Of a DNA stretch of 48,712 nucleotides, positions 36,008-47,100 are shown in pieces. Under the pieces are notes generated by a model. That model was given only the letters and a program-made list of their open reading frames with translations, was not told the DNA's origin and ran no database searches. Location of the stretch: the NCBI GenBank assembly GCA_037176905.1, contig JBBBWG010027412.1:1-48712 (forward strand), read 5' to 3'. This DNA comes from Azolla pinnata. Taxonomy: Eukaryota > Streptophyta > Polypodiopsida > Salviniales > Salviniaceae. Every line of letters begins with the position of its first letter. Within the stretch, counting starts at the first letter, position 1. The position numbers were made by a program, and so were the translations under genes.

Positions 36008-39000
36008 ATGGCCGCTCCTTCTGCGCTTCCCCATCACCACCATCATCACCATCACCACCACCACCATCACCATCCTCCTCCTCCACCTCCTCCTTCTGCT
36101 TCTGTTCCCGCTACCACAATAACTCTGCAGGCACGCCTACACAACTTTGTCAAGTATGCGCTTCTTCAGCAGCTCGTACCCCCTGGTGCGACTGTAAGTC
36201 TCCCTCTCTCCCTCTCTCTATCTATATATATATGTATCTCCATGGACGCTTCAGTCGGGCAGTATTTACATTCATGGGTGCCATATAACGCTTTGGCCTC
36301 CTTTTGTCTCTCCTTCTTTTTCCTTCTTCCTTCATCTGCTCGTGTTTCATGAATCCAATCCTGTGAGCAGGTGTGTGATCTCTACTGTGGACGAGGTCTG
36401 GACACAGAGAAATGGGCCAAAGCTCAAATTGGTCTGTACATCGGTCTTGGTAGGGCAGCTTTTCTCTTCTCGAAGATTTTCTTGATTCCTGTGTTTACCT
36501 CTCCTGGCAGTTTACCTCTTCTTACTTTGCCTTCTCATCATCCCAGATTCGGATGGTTTAGCCCTAGAGGAAGCTCAAGAACAATGGAATATGTGGAACA
36601 GGCCATTTCCAACAGAGTTTTACGATGTGGATCCAAAATTGGTATGAATCGCTCTCCTTGAATTTACAGATTATATCATATCAGGTGTTCTTTTTATTGT
36701 AGAATTGTTTGAGGAGTTGACTGAAGCTCAGTGTCTGATGAATATCAAATTAGATTGAGAGCTGCGTGCTTAAATCTATTCTTGTTTTCTTCCTTCTGAA
36801 ATGAATCTGTTAAAAAAACCTTCTGATATAGTTCTTTGAAGGGTTCGCCTGATCATCTTTGCAAATAAGACCTGTATTCTATATCAGTTTCTGTATGGAT
36901 TGCTGTATGCTTTTTTTGGCTGTCACGAAGAAGGAAATACTTCCGTCTGGATTTTATTGAAGATATGTGATAAGCCAACATGTCAGACTGTAATTGAAAT
37001 TGTGTTTTGCTATGAGCCAAGAAGCAATTGTGTTTTGCTATGAGACAAGAAGCAATTCCGTTTTGCTATGAGACAAGAAGCAATTCTGTTTTGTTTTAGC
37101 TCAATAGTGATGTTTTTATGATGGCGGAATTATATTTAGATGCATCTGGATTACTGGATAATTATGAATGATGACTCGATCATATATAAATGTACATGTA
37201 TTGTTTAATGGTTATGGATGAATAAGCTACACCCTGATCAAAATGTAAGTGCTGGTGTTTTAGGCAAGTGCATCTGTTCAGCTTTTAAGGGTTCCATTTT
37301 CATCTGTCATAAGGATTATTTTACTTTGTATTTCTTAGCACCAAAACTGTTCTTTTTTTCCCTTGAATTTAGTGTTGACAATCCTCGTGCTTGTGGCTCA
37401 CAATCTTTAGGATCATGATTAAGTTTGCATGCCTTAGCCAAACAGAAAATAAGAATATTAAGCATGCTATTCATAACAATAACCATTCCACTGATTAGAA
37501 TAGGAAAAAAAATCTGCATTAATCAAAATGGGGAATTTTTCAAATCTTTTTAGTAGGGACTAACTAACGTGTTAAGCAGTACATAGATGTTAGTAACGAC
37601 CAAGGTATTAAGGGGTAGACGCTGAGTACCGACATATTTTGATATGGATAAAATATGATATGTATTTCTTTTCTCTTTCTTAATACAGGAAAAACTGGAA
37701 ACCGAGTTGAAGTATGCCGGCTTACCTGCAGATTTTGTAACGTGCATGGGACAGTTGCAGGTGAACTTTACTCAATGAGTAGGATGGTGCAGTCTACACC
37801 TTCTCTTACATGTGTTTTTTATATATGCCTTCTGCAGGACTGCTTCTCTGATGAAGCATCTGTAAAGAGCTTGCTACAGAATGTTGCTTCAATATTGAGG
37901 CCTGGTGGTTACTTTTTTGGTATTACTGCTGATTCTTCTACTATATGGTATATCACTCCATCGAGCATAGCCATAGCATAGGAGAAGCATGTGAAGTATT
38001 GTGCATATGTTTTTTCTTCTATCATATAGTGTAATTCCAACTAAGATAGACATAGCATCAGAGAAGCAAGTAGAAATTCTTTTACTGTGGTTCTCTTTAT
38101 TTGGGCATTGAGCTACGATTCTGCAGCACAAAATCCCTTCTTTAGCATGATTATCCTATATAACGTAAAAAGATCTTATCAGGATTTAGAACCTTATTGA
38201 AGGGAGAGGAGAGTTATTAGATGCTTGGCTAATTCCCATTCCTGCTGATCATGGAGGAATTCTGCTTGTTATGTGCTCCAGCTTTGTAAAATTACAGCAT
38301 CATTGAGGCAGAAAGGCTAGTGTTGTACAGAATTCCTTACTGCTGTTGTGTTGATACAGGTCTAAATATCAAAAGGTTGTTGAGAGTGCACACAAGCATG
38401 GATCCTTCCGTGTTCTTCCTCGAGTGCATTCAGAGCATTATGTGATAAGCTTTGAAGATGACAGGTTCTATAAGTTGATCTCTAATCAAAATTGCTATGA
38501 TTCTTGGTGGCTGTGTTTTTACATGAAATGTGGACAGATTTACTCCATTTGGGACAAAATACACGTTGCAGTTTTCCGACGGAGTCATTGCCGAGAGCCA
38601 ACACTTAATACACTTTCCAAGCTTGATAAGGTAGCTTGATAAGCTTGATAACATATAGAACCACATCATACACCCTGGAACTCTAGGATATAATACCCTG
38701 TCTTGGATTCCTTGCAGGCTAGCAGAGGAGGTGGGGTTGGAATATATCGAATTACAAAATCTACAAGAGTTCTATGATGATTATCGGTAATTGCCCTTGT
38801 GTAGCAATCTGGAAATGGAGATTTTTAGGTTTTATATCTATAATTTGAACATGTGTGCTCATGAGCTGCTCTGCACAAGGGAAAATTGTCATTTTGCACC
38901 TGGTTCTGGTGTATAATCTGTTCTCTCATTTAAATTGATGTGTCGCTTTCTTTTCCATTTATTGATTAGGATTCAACTTTCGGATGTCTTGCGGGCAACA

Positions 39001-40568
39001 TGCAGCAATCTGGTAGACCCCAAGGGGAAACTTCCACAATTCGCTCATGATATACTTAGTAAGAGCATTGGTTCGGGAGCAATTCTTTTGGAAATAACTT
39101 ACAACATTATAATATGTAGGGTTTCCTTTGTGTCCCTCTTTATTAATACTTGAACATTTTTGTAGGCCTGTATACAACTTTCATTTTTAAAAGGACCGAT
39201 CCATATGGGTTTGACTTCTCGATGAGCCCAATAGTACCCATCGATGAAGAGCTTGAAAAATATCCAGAAGGATCTGGTATTGATGATAGAAAGACATCCC
39301 TCATTTCACCGACAGCCGAACAGATTAAAGCAACTAAAATTTCAATTGAAGTCAGTGTTCAAGCTGAGATGAAAGAAGATGATTTCAATATATTCCCATC
39401 ATCAGCAAGAAGAGATGCACAGGACATTAATTCCACAATCTTATCTTCAAAGACAAATATACTTGAAGCAGGTGTAATATCCGGCACAAAAGCCTCTGGA
39501 ATTAAGATGACCAACAATGACAAACAAAGCATTGAATCAGAGATTCAAGTGTCCTACAAGAGTTTAGACGGAATTGATCTTGGAAGGGGCAATGACAGGA
39601 GCCAAGATGGTGAACGTCGAGAAGAGATGCACTCAAAAGCTGGTTTCAAAGGTGATAAAAAGCCACGGATTGGGTTGGCTGTTGAAGTAAACAGTCTACA
39701 ATTATCTTCAGAAATAGGAAAAGAAGCAGTGATACGACAGAAGGAAGGTAGAAACAAAGGAAAGGGAGAGGGTACCTCAGAGCAGCAATCTGATCTGACA
39801 AAGATCGAGGAACAGCACAACCCACCATGCCATTCAGAGGATCTTTCTAGCATGAGCTTGCTGGATTATGCATCTGGGGACCAGAACGACTCCAAGAAAT
39901 CAACCATGGCCAAAGGTGGAGAAACAAAGACCGAAACCCCTACGAAAGAAGAGGATAATGCACACAAAAGGCCAGTTGACAGTGATGCCAGCCCTAGCAT
40001 TCCATCAGAGAAAACCAGTGCCCATACGAAAGAAGAGACCTTGAATAGGTCCGGATCATCGTCGGATCAATTGCAAAGATATCGAGGGGGAGCACAGTCA
40101 AGCAAGACACACAGTCCTCATTCATCTGCATCACATTTGGAGAGAGAATCCTCTCAAGGAACACGGCAGAAACCACATGGCCTAAAGGTACCTAGAGAAA
40201 GGGTTGGTGATCATAGGGCTGAACATCAAACTCCAAGAGGGGACAGCCATAGGAATCGTCCTCGAGGGGGTGCACATAATGCCCCGACTTTTGTGCCGTT
40301 TGTGCATTTTATACCCCAAACAGAGTTCCCCATCTTTCAGAGCCCTAACACGCCTGGTCTTTTGGGGCCTGGACCAGTTCCACCAACGATCATAATACCG
40401 GAGCCCATAGGTGCCTTCTGGCCCATCCATCCTCTCGATCGGAGGATTCCTCCCAAAAATAGGGGACCACGAAAGCCAGCCAGTGAAACTAGTACTGCGA
40501 ATAGAGCTCGGAAAGAGTCGCCCAAAAAGAATGCAAAAGATTCCCCACCACCCGGGACACAGAGCTAA
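36008..40568 (+). CDS. mRNA cap guanine-N7 methyltransferase 2 homologue with long disordered C-terminus
   Basis: SAM-dependent methyltransferase of the plant cap methyltransferase 2 group, expected to methylate the 5' cap guanine in the nucleus. Exons 36008-36193, 36371-36449, 36547-36641, 37689-37760, 37838-37947, 38360-38464, 38538-38630, 38718-38786, 38970-39058 and 39166-40568; 766 residues. The N-terminus has 14 consecutive His then Pro residues. SAM motif I is VCDLYCGRGLDTEKW (63-77), keeping the CGRG glycines; LYIGLDSDGLALEEA (motif II region), LRPGGYFFGITADSSTIW and EDDRFTPFGTKYTLQF follow. The catalytic part ends near residue 330 with LYTTFIFKRTDPYGF. The last exon then adds about 440 residues of Ser/Glu/Lys-rich sequence, and near its end an Arg/Pro/Phe-rich part (VPFVHFIPQTEFPIF). 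The Arabidopsis protein is only about 370 residues as I recall it. Intron 3 holds a 28-bp repeat. Confidence 0.93.
36998..37092. repeat. 28-bp tandem repeat in cap methyltransferase intron 3
   Basis: Units start at 36998, 37026, 37054 and 37082 (partial). Each reads AATT(G/C)(T/C)GTTTTGCTATGAG, then (C/A)CAAGAAGC. Confidence 0.92.
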
Positions 40569-41963
40569 GTTATCCATGCCATAATGAATGCAATTGCAAT
40601 CCGTTTGTGTTTTCGCCAATGCTAATTTTGTGTGTAGCATGGCATGCTAGCGTAAAGTCATTTTGGGAGATTTGGCATGGATTCATCCAGAGGAGAACTA
40701 TAAGTGTGAGGATGATTACTACCCCTTTCCCTGAATCGCAAGTCACGAATCCAAATCAGAAACCCTTTTAACTTGGAAGGGTTAATAGGTACTCTGCAGT
40801 GTCTGTAAGATATTGTATACTTGGAGACAGGCTTGTATTTTAATTTAGCACAGATATATGAAGTGAACAATTTTCCAATGTTTGGAGATCCAATGTTATT
40901 GCGTTGGTGGTGAAGGTGCATTATGTGGGTATTATGTTCTGTGCTCTATCTATGCAGATGTATGGAAGGAAGCCATGAACACGGCGTTGTTGGCTGTCAA
41001 GGTGTAATTTGTTAATGTTGGCTGTATTCAGAAAGGAAGTTTTGCAAGGATTTGAACCCTAGTTTACTACCAACCCACTTCATATTGTCATGCATTCTTG
41101 GTGGCTTTCTTTTGAGCTTGGGATTACCATTTACTGATTACTCATGTGATTAAGAACCCCTTCATAAGAATGGTATGATTTGGAAACACGCAGAATGTAT
41201 GCACAGAAAAATGGGCGTCCTTATGTCATGGATCATGTCTGTTAAGAAAGAACTTTTATGACTAGAGAAAAACAAATGATGTATGTGTGTAGCATATTGG
41301 ACTTGCGGTTAGGGTTAGGTTTAGGAGTAGGATTTAGGGCAGGGTTTAGGATTACGTTTAGGTTTAGGGTTACAGTTAGGGGTTAGGGTTAGGGTTAGGG
41401 TTAGGGTTAGAGTTATGCTTGGGTGTTTATGGTGTAGGTTTGGAATTAGGTTTAGGGTTAGGGTTAGAGTTATGCTTGGGTGTTTATGGTGTAGGTTTGG
41501 AATTAGGTTTAGGGTTATGTTTTAGGGTTGCAGTTATGGAAGTGGGTTTAATCTAGGGATATAGGTTTAGGAAGTGGGTTTAGTACTAGGTTTAGGGTAG
41601 GGTTTATGATTAGGTTGAGGTTTAGATTCGGGTTAGGGTTAGGATTAGGGTTAGGATCAGGGTTAGGATTAGGGTTAGGATTAGGGTTAGGATGCGAGTT
41701 CAGAATTTCAAAAATATGCCCGTTGAACCAGAAAAGAAACACTTCCCGCCCTAAATTTCAACAGGAAGCATTTCTGCGTTTTCTTTGCCCTTCTTCTTCC
41801 TCCCATTCTTGCTATCTTCGTCTCATCATCATCCTCAATCCTCATGGATTCTTGCCCTTCTGCTCCCTGCACGCCGCCATGTCACAAACCCTAAGCTCGA
41901 GCTCCATCGGTCTTCTTCCTTGCGGAGAGCTGCGCCTTTCCATCCACTTGTTGCGCCTTGGAC
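40569..41963. other. Intergenic region with interstitial telomere-like DNA
   Basis: 3' flank of the cap methyltransferase, then AT-rich sequence without a recognisable gene, then the telomere-like block (listed separately), then the 5' leader of the gene at 41964. Confidence 0.65.
41307..41700. repeat. Degenerate interstitial telomere-like repeat (TTTAGGG / TTAGGG)
   Basis: Dense G-rich plus strand built of TTTAGGG, TTAGGG and GGATTAGGGTTA variants. The cleanest runs are near 41380-41410, with several TTAGGG hexamers, and 41630-41692, alternating GGGTTA and GGATTA. A 57-base block starting at about 41409 is repeated from 41466. The minus-strand Asn-Pro repeat frame through here is an artefact. 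Confidence 0.9.
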
Positions 41964-42881
41964 ATGGCGAATCTCTCCTTCACAGCTCCGCAGTTTCGAC
42001 GCGGTAAGCCATTTTGCCGCTTCAACTCCGAGTCCCTGCCCCCTCCCTCGTCGTCTTCCTCTTCTTGTCCCCCCGGGCTACGTCCCATACGAGATTTCAG
42101 ACAAGCTTGCAGCTCAAATCTATCGCGACTCGCAACCAGAAGGCTGCGTGTGCCCTGCCGATCCGACGGACAGATCTCTCGTCCGAAGCAGCCGTGGCAT
42201 GATGGATTCTTTCATCGCACCCGCCAGACCACATCCCTACTGCATGGTTTTCTCGGTTCTTCTGCTCCAGCATTTGTACCCGATCTTTTAGAAACTTCTG
42301 CTCTTCTTTCTTCTTCAAAAACTGGTGAAAACAGATCGAAGAAGGAGATGGCACAGAGAAGAAGGGAGTATGCATTTCTTCTTTTGTGTGCTCAAGTCGT
42401 TGTCTTCAATTCACCTCTCCTCAGCTTAATCTGGAACCACTGGCCAAGCATCATAGATCAACTCTCTGCAGGAAGAGGAAGACACAGCTTCTTCATCCCT
42501 GACGCATCAGAAGCCAGCCAACAAGCAGTATTGTCGCGTGTTTTCCCAGCTGAAAGTTTCCATTGGAGGACGCTAGGTTTAGGATTGATTCTCGGGAGTT
42601 TGGTATCCATTGCATTGTCCAACAAAACTGTGGAAATCGGGCCTCTCATAGACGCTGCCTTTTGGCTATGTCTTTTGTACAGCATGCTTTTCTTCGTGGG
42701 ATGCATGGTCAGAACAGTGGTTTCTGTAGGGACGCAAATCTCGAAGGGAGGAATTTCATCTTGGAGGAGGAAATGCTCCTTTTCTTTGATGCAACTGACT
42801 TCCAGCCTTGCATCAAGATTGGCTTCTGCCGGGATGTCAAACTCTGGATCTGCAAGCCTTCCTAAGAAGAGGAGAAAATGA
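41964..42881 (+). CDS. Unrecognised, probably plastid-targeted membrane protein
   Basis: Intronless frame of 305 residues from the ATG at 41964; the frame continues to a TTG at 41958, which is not a plausible start. I do not recognise a family. The first roughly 110 residues are rich in Ser, Arg and Pro and poor in acidic residues, beginning MANLSFTAPQF, which resembles a chloroplast transit peptide. Three hydrophobic segments follow: about 132-155 (YAFLLLCAQVVVFNSPLLSLIW), about 203-220 (TLGLGLILGSLVSIALS) and about 230-254 (DAAFWLCLLYSMLFFVGCMV). The tail is basic and ends KKRRK. A possible splice donor (GGTAAGCC) at about 42002 means the exon structure could differ. A plastid membrane location is inference. 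Confidence 0.65.
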   Translation: MANLSFTAPQFRRGKPFCRFNSESLPPPSSSSSSCPPGLRPIRDFRQACSSNLSRLATRRLRVPCRSDGQISRPKQPWHDGFFHRTRQTTSLLHGFLGSSAPAFVPDLLETSALLSSSKTGENRSKKEMAQRRREYAFLLLCAQVVVFNSPLLSLIWNHWPSIIDQLSAGRGRHSFFIPDASEASQQAVLSRVFPAESFHWRTLGLGLILGSLVSIALSNKTVEIGPLIDAAFWLCLLYSMLFFVGCMVRTVVSVGTQISKGGISSWRRKCSFSLMQLTSSLASRLASAGMSNSGSASLPKKRRK

Positions 42882-44162
42882 GCAGAAAGAAAAGTATTGG
42901 GGTTCCGGAGGAGGATGGAAGAATTTGATTCTCCTCGGGGCTGAACTCGAGAATGGAGATGATGTGACTTACCAGCTGATTTTTGTCGGATTTTGCTGCT
43001 TACCGATTTTATCACAGTTTTCAGAGAAGACCAGAACCATCTTTGTATGTACATACTCAAGAAATGTTATGTTTGCTTCATAGATCTATACATATATACA
43101 TTTTCACTGTCCAAAATGTCTGCATTTGCAGGTCTATCCAAACGCTTGCTTGTGAATTTCGTAAAACAAAACTGAGTTGTTCCTTTTACATCCATATTTG
43201 TAGTTCAAGCTGAACCAAGTTTGTGCAAAGCCTGTTCAATGCCTACTCTTTTCTATACACAGAAGTGGTACCATAGAATACATGCGATGAACCATGTAAT
43301 ACTGAGCTGCTTGGTTCTTCTTATTGATTGTGTACCATGTATGTTGCTTGGCTAGGTTTGCTCAATGTTTTTACACGGATGTGTTATGTAGAATACATCT
43401 GGTCAGTAGCAGTGAACTGCTTGGTTTTATGTCGGTTGTATGTAATCAATCTTTCATCTTGGCTGTTTTTGTTTATTTCTAGAGGGCATTGATGGAAAAA
43501 CCCACTTCTATTTCATCATCCTTCCCATACATATATAAAACTAACACTGAACTGCTTGGTTTTATGTCGGTCGTATGTAAACAATCTTTCATCTTGGGTG
43601 TCTTGATTTCTAGAGGGCATTGATGGAAAAACCTACTTCTATTTCATCATCCTTCCCATATATATAAAACTCGAAAGACAAATTTCGTTGGCAATGTGCA
43701 TGATCTTCTTTCATATAGAGGGAAAAAAGAGCATAGAAATTTGGTTAGCAAACCCCTAAGATCTTTATTTGAAATATGAAATTTGGCATATAAGATTTGA
43801 TATTATCAAAACAATCCATGGTACAAAACTGCTGTAAGAATGTAGTAGAAACAGAATTTGTATGTGTACATGATTACCTTGCATAATACTATGTCACTTT
43901 CACCCATCGCATACAGAGTCTAATTTTTTAATAGCTCTGTACTGGCTTAAAATCCGGAGAACTCGAGATCAATGAAAAACTCTGCCTCCTGACTAATTAC
44001 CAAAACACATGGTTACCAAGTACAAAACTCACGATTTGATTAATTCTTTCTGTTGACCACTATGGTCCGTTACAATAACAGTCCATGTGATTCTGTTCTC
44101 TTCAAATTTGAGGTGCAGATATCATATTTGTATTAAGTTGGTGGAGAGTTTAAAATGGATTG
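42882..44162. other. Convergent intergenic region
   Basis: 3' flanks of the gene ending at 42881 and of the THUMP methyltransferase. It contains a tandem duplication of about 135 bases and otherwise AT-rich unique-looking DNA with no gene visible. Confidence 0.6.
43413..43671. repeat. 135-bp tandem duplication
   Basis: Copies starting at 43413 and 43548 share TGAACTGCTTGGTTTTATGT, CAATCTTTCATCTTGG and AGAGGGCATTGATGGAAAAA, with a few substitutions and an indel of about ten bases. A shorter related piece (GAGCTGCTTGGTT) occurs near 43304. Confidence 0.92.
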
Positions 44163-47100
44163 TCAGCTGTTGCATCGCAGCTTAGACTTAGCGTCATAAC
44201 ATGGCGTATGGTAAGGTTCAGCAGAACGCTGAAGAACAAGGATCTCTATGCGCAATCCCTGCACAGGTTAAGTAATCATTCTTCCCACTCAAAAAATCTA
44301 TGAACTTGAAAGAATATATTATATCAGCTGTACCAAACCTGCATTTGGATTGGAATGTTCTGTAGAAGCTGAAGGAATGGCTTTTGCTTTGTCTCAATCT
44401 CATGTTTTGCAGCTTTGCTTTGGCCCAATAGTACGGCAATACCTATAAGGTCAAAGCCCTTGATTATCATCGATAACTTTAATCAAGACATGTCTTCCTT
44501 AGCTTATGGGGGGGTATATAGAGTTTAAATATACCTGTACGAGGTTGGAGAATTCGTGCAACCTGCGTGTATGTCAGATATGTGTATAATTTAGATAATA
44601 AATCGTATGCCAAAGCTGTGTATGTCAGATATGTGTATAGGGAACATAGCTACCTCTTTCAGAACTTTGGGACATACCACCTCCCTAGATCTAGATGTTC
44701 CTGAGCAGACAAGCAAATAAGAAGGGGCAACATCCTAACTTATTTACAAAACAAATGCACACATACCACACCGGATACCAAATGGCATATCGCATATAAC
44801 CCGGTCAACACAACCTGTCCGCAATGGTAAGTTTGATGCATCCCATTGTAATACATCCAGTTTCAATGCACCTTCACATGCTGCAGGAACTCAAAACAGT
44901 TCACTTCAGTTACTTAGATATTGGTGTTTCGTTTTTGGAAAATACCTGTGTAACATCCAATTGACTCTAGGTATATACTAGGTGGGACAGTGCTTATTAA
45001 TTTCAGATCTGATCATTCAAAACCTAAGAAGATTACATTTACGGCTTTTCTGCATAATAAGATGTCATCTCCATTTATTTTTTCACAAACATATGATTTT
45101 GCAATAACTATATGGGATAATACCTTTGAAACTGTAGAAACTAAGGGCAATGGAAACATGCATACCATTTTCCACCATTTGAAATATAAAATATTCGTGG
45201 TTATTTTCCATTGAAAATGAATAGTAGTTTTTGAATTTTACATACCTTTCAAATTATCAGAAGTTGTGTTCACAGCTTTCGAGCTAACATCACCTGCCAT
45301 ACTGAAAATCCGGTTACCAAGCCAGTCCACAGCCTCAAATGGAATTGTACCACATCCGCACCTGCAGGGGTGCTAGTGCCATTTTTTATGAACCCAGGAC
45401 AAGCCAAACAGAAATAGACTGACTCGTTTTCATTATACTTAATAATAGGAGTTGTGTTGCATGTATGTGCCACCTAAACCTAATCAACAACCATATGACC
45501 AAACTCCACAAATTGAAGCATTGATGTGCCCATCAGGCCAGGACGTACATAGGATCTAGAACCACATTTCCAGGAAGAATGAATCCCAGCTGCAGCAAGG
45601 CATTGGCCACACTACAAAAAAAGAATTCTCAGAGTTATCAAAGAGGTTGTTCTTACCTAAAACGCATCAAAATAAGGACCTAATAATATCATGCTGCAGC
45701 CACAATTAATATGCTCTCTGCTGAGTACTCTTAACAATCAAAGATTATTCTTGACAAGTTCTGATGTTAAGAATGATATGGTGACCTATACATTAATTAC
45801 ATAGCAGATAAACCAGTCATTTTGTCAATGCAGTCAGGGATATCAGCAACAACGTGCAATCTCTTAGTGAGCTTTAAATGAAAGAACATGTTATGCCAAA
45901 AAATCTAGCTTTATTGAGATATATACATACATAGTTAGAGAGAGAGAGAGAGAGAGAGAGAGAATCCTTTTTACCTTGGTTTAAGGGACGTTTCTACAAG
46001 TGACTTCCGATATTTCCTGTGTGCATAGAGCTGCAAAATTAATGAGTCCAAATATAGACACGATATACACATTTGTACATGGGATAGAAATATTTCTGCA
46101 AGCTCAATCATTGATGCTTTGAAATCGAAACAAACCTAGAAATATTGGCATGAGGGACTCACTTGAGAATCTACACGACTGGTTCGTGAAGGTCTTTCGA
46201 TTATCTTTTCCATGCATTCATTAGGATTGCCTTTCTCACTCTGTACTTCACTCTTGTTTACAGTTTCTGCATTAGCATTGAATTTGGGTAGTTCCCTAAG
46301 ATTCACATGAACAAGAGGACGTGTGCATATGCACAGAGAAATAAGTTACAGCTGCTCTAATAAATTGCATGCTGACTACAAGAAATATATACCTGTACAG
46401 AAGTGCAATGACCAAAAGAATTTCACTATCCCTGATCCAAGCTAATACTTCCACTATCCAGACAAACACAAAGCATATTTATTTTTAGAGCAATTTTCTT
46501 GATTATAAGTATATCTAAATCAGGAATACTTTCCAGATAAGAACGTTGCAGCTTATAGACAAACTTACAATCATAAAAAAACATATCTGCTGGCCATCCA
46601 TAGCGTTCATGAATTCCTTCACCTAAAGCAGCTGATGGAAATGAATTCACACAGAAAATGTTTTAACTTTCTAAAGAAGCAAGATGTTGCAAAATATAGT
46701 CCAGAGAAATTAAAACTAAAACCTGCTGCTTCCATGGATGTAAACCCATGCTTCTTCATTTCAACACATGCTCTATCGCAAGTAACGCGAAAAGAACGTG
46801 GTTGGTTCCTCTCACTTCTTTCTGAAATATCAATCTTCTCATATTTCCACTCCCAAAACAAATCGAGAGGAGGTTTCCAATCAAACTGTAAAAGAAGATC
46901 TATTCCGCATTACCCCCTGTCCAGACTAGCAAAACTGATTTTGAATCACATTCATGTGGAATTCTGATTACCGTCCCTACTAACTCGTTGAAATACCTAA
47001 GCGCAGCTGCTTTGTCTGAAGGCAGATCCTGTGAAAGTTCAAATTATCTTAGTCGCAGTTGAAATGTCAGGATAAACTTTTTACAGTTGACAGGATCAGA

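Noticed and set aside
41307-41700. A true chromosome end
   Set aside because: Genes continue on both sides and the repeat is degenerate, so it is interstitial.
41548-41742. Asn-Pro repeat protein on the minus strand
   Set aside because: Direct translation of the telomere-like repeat; no start context or supporting exons.
41785-42291. 168-residue frame overlapping the membrane-protein gene
   Set aside because: Different frame, no domain. The frame from 41964 is longer and has coherent transmembrane segments and a leader.
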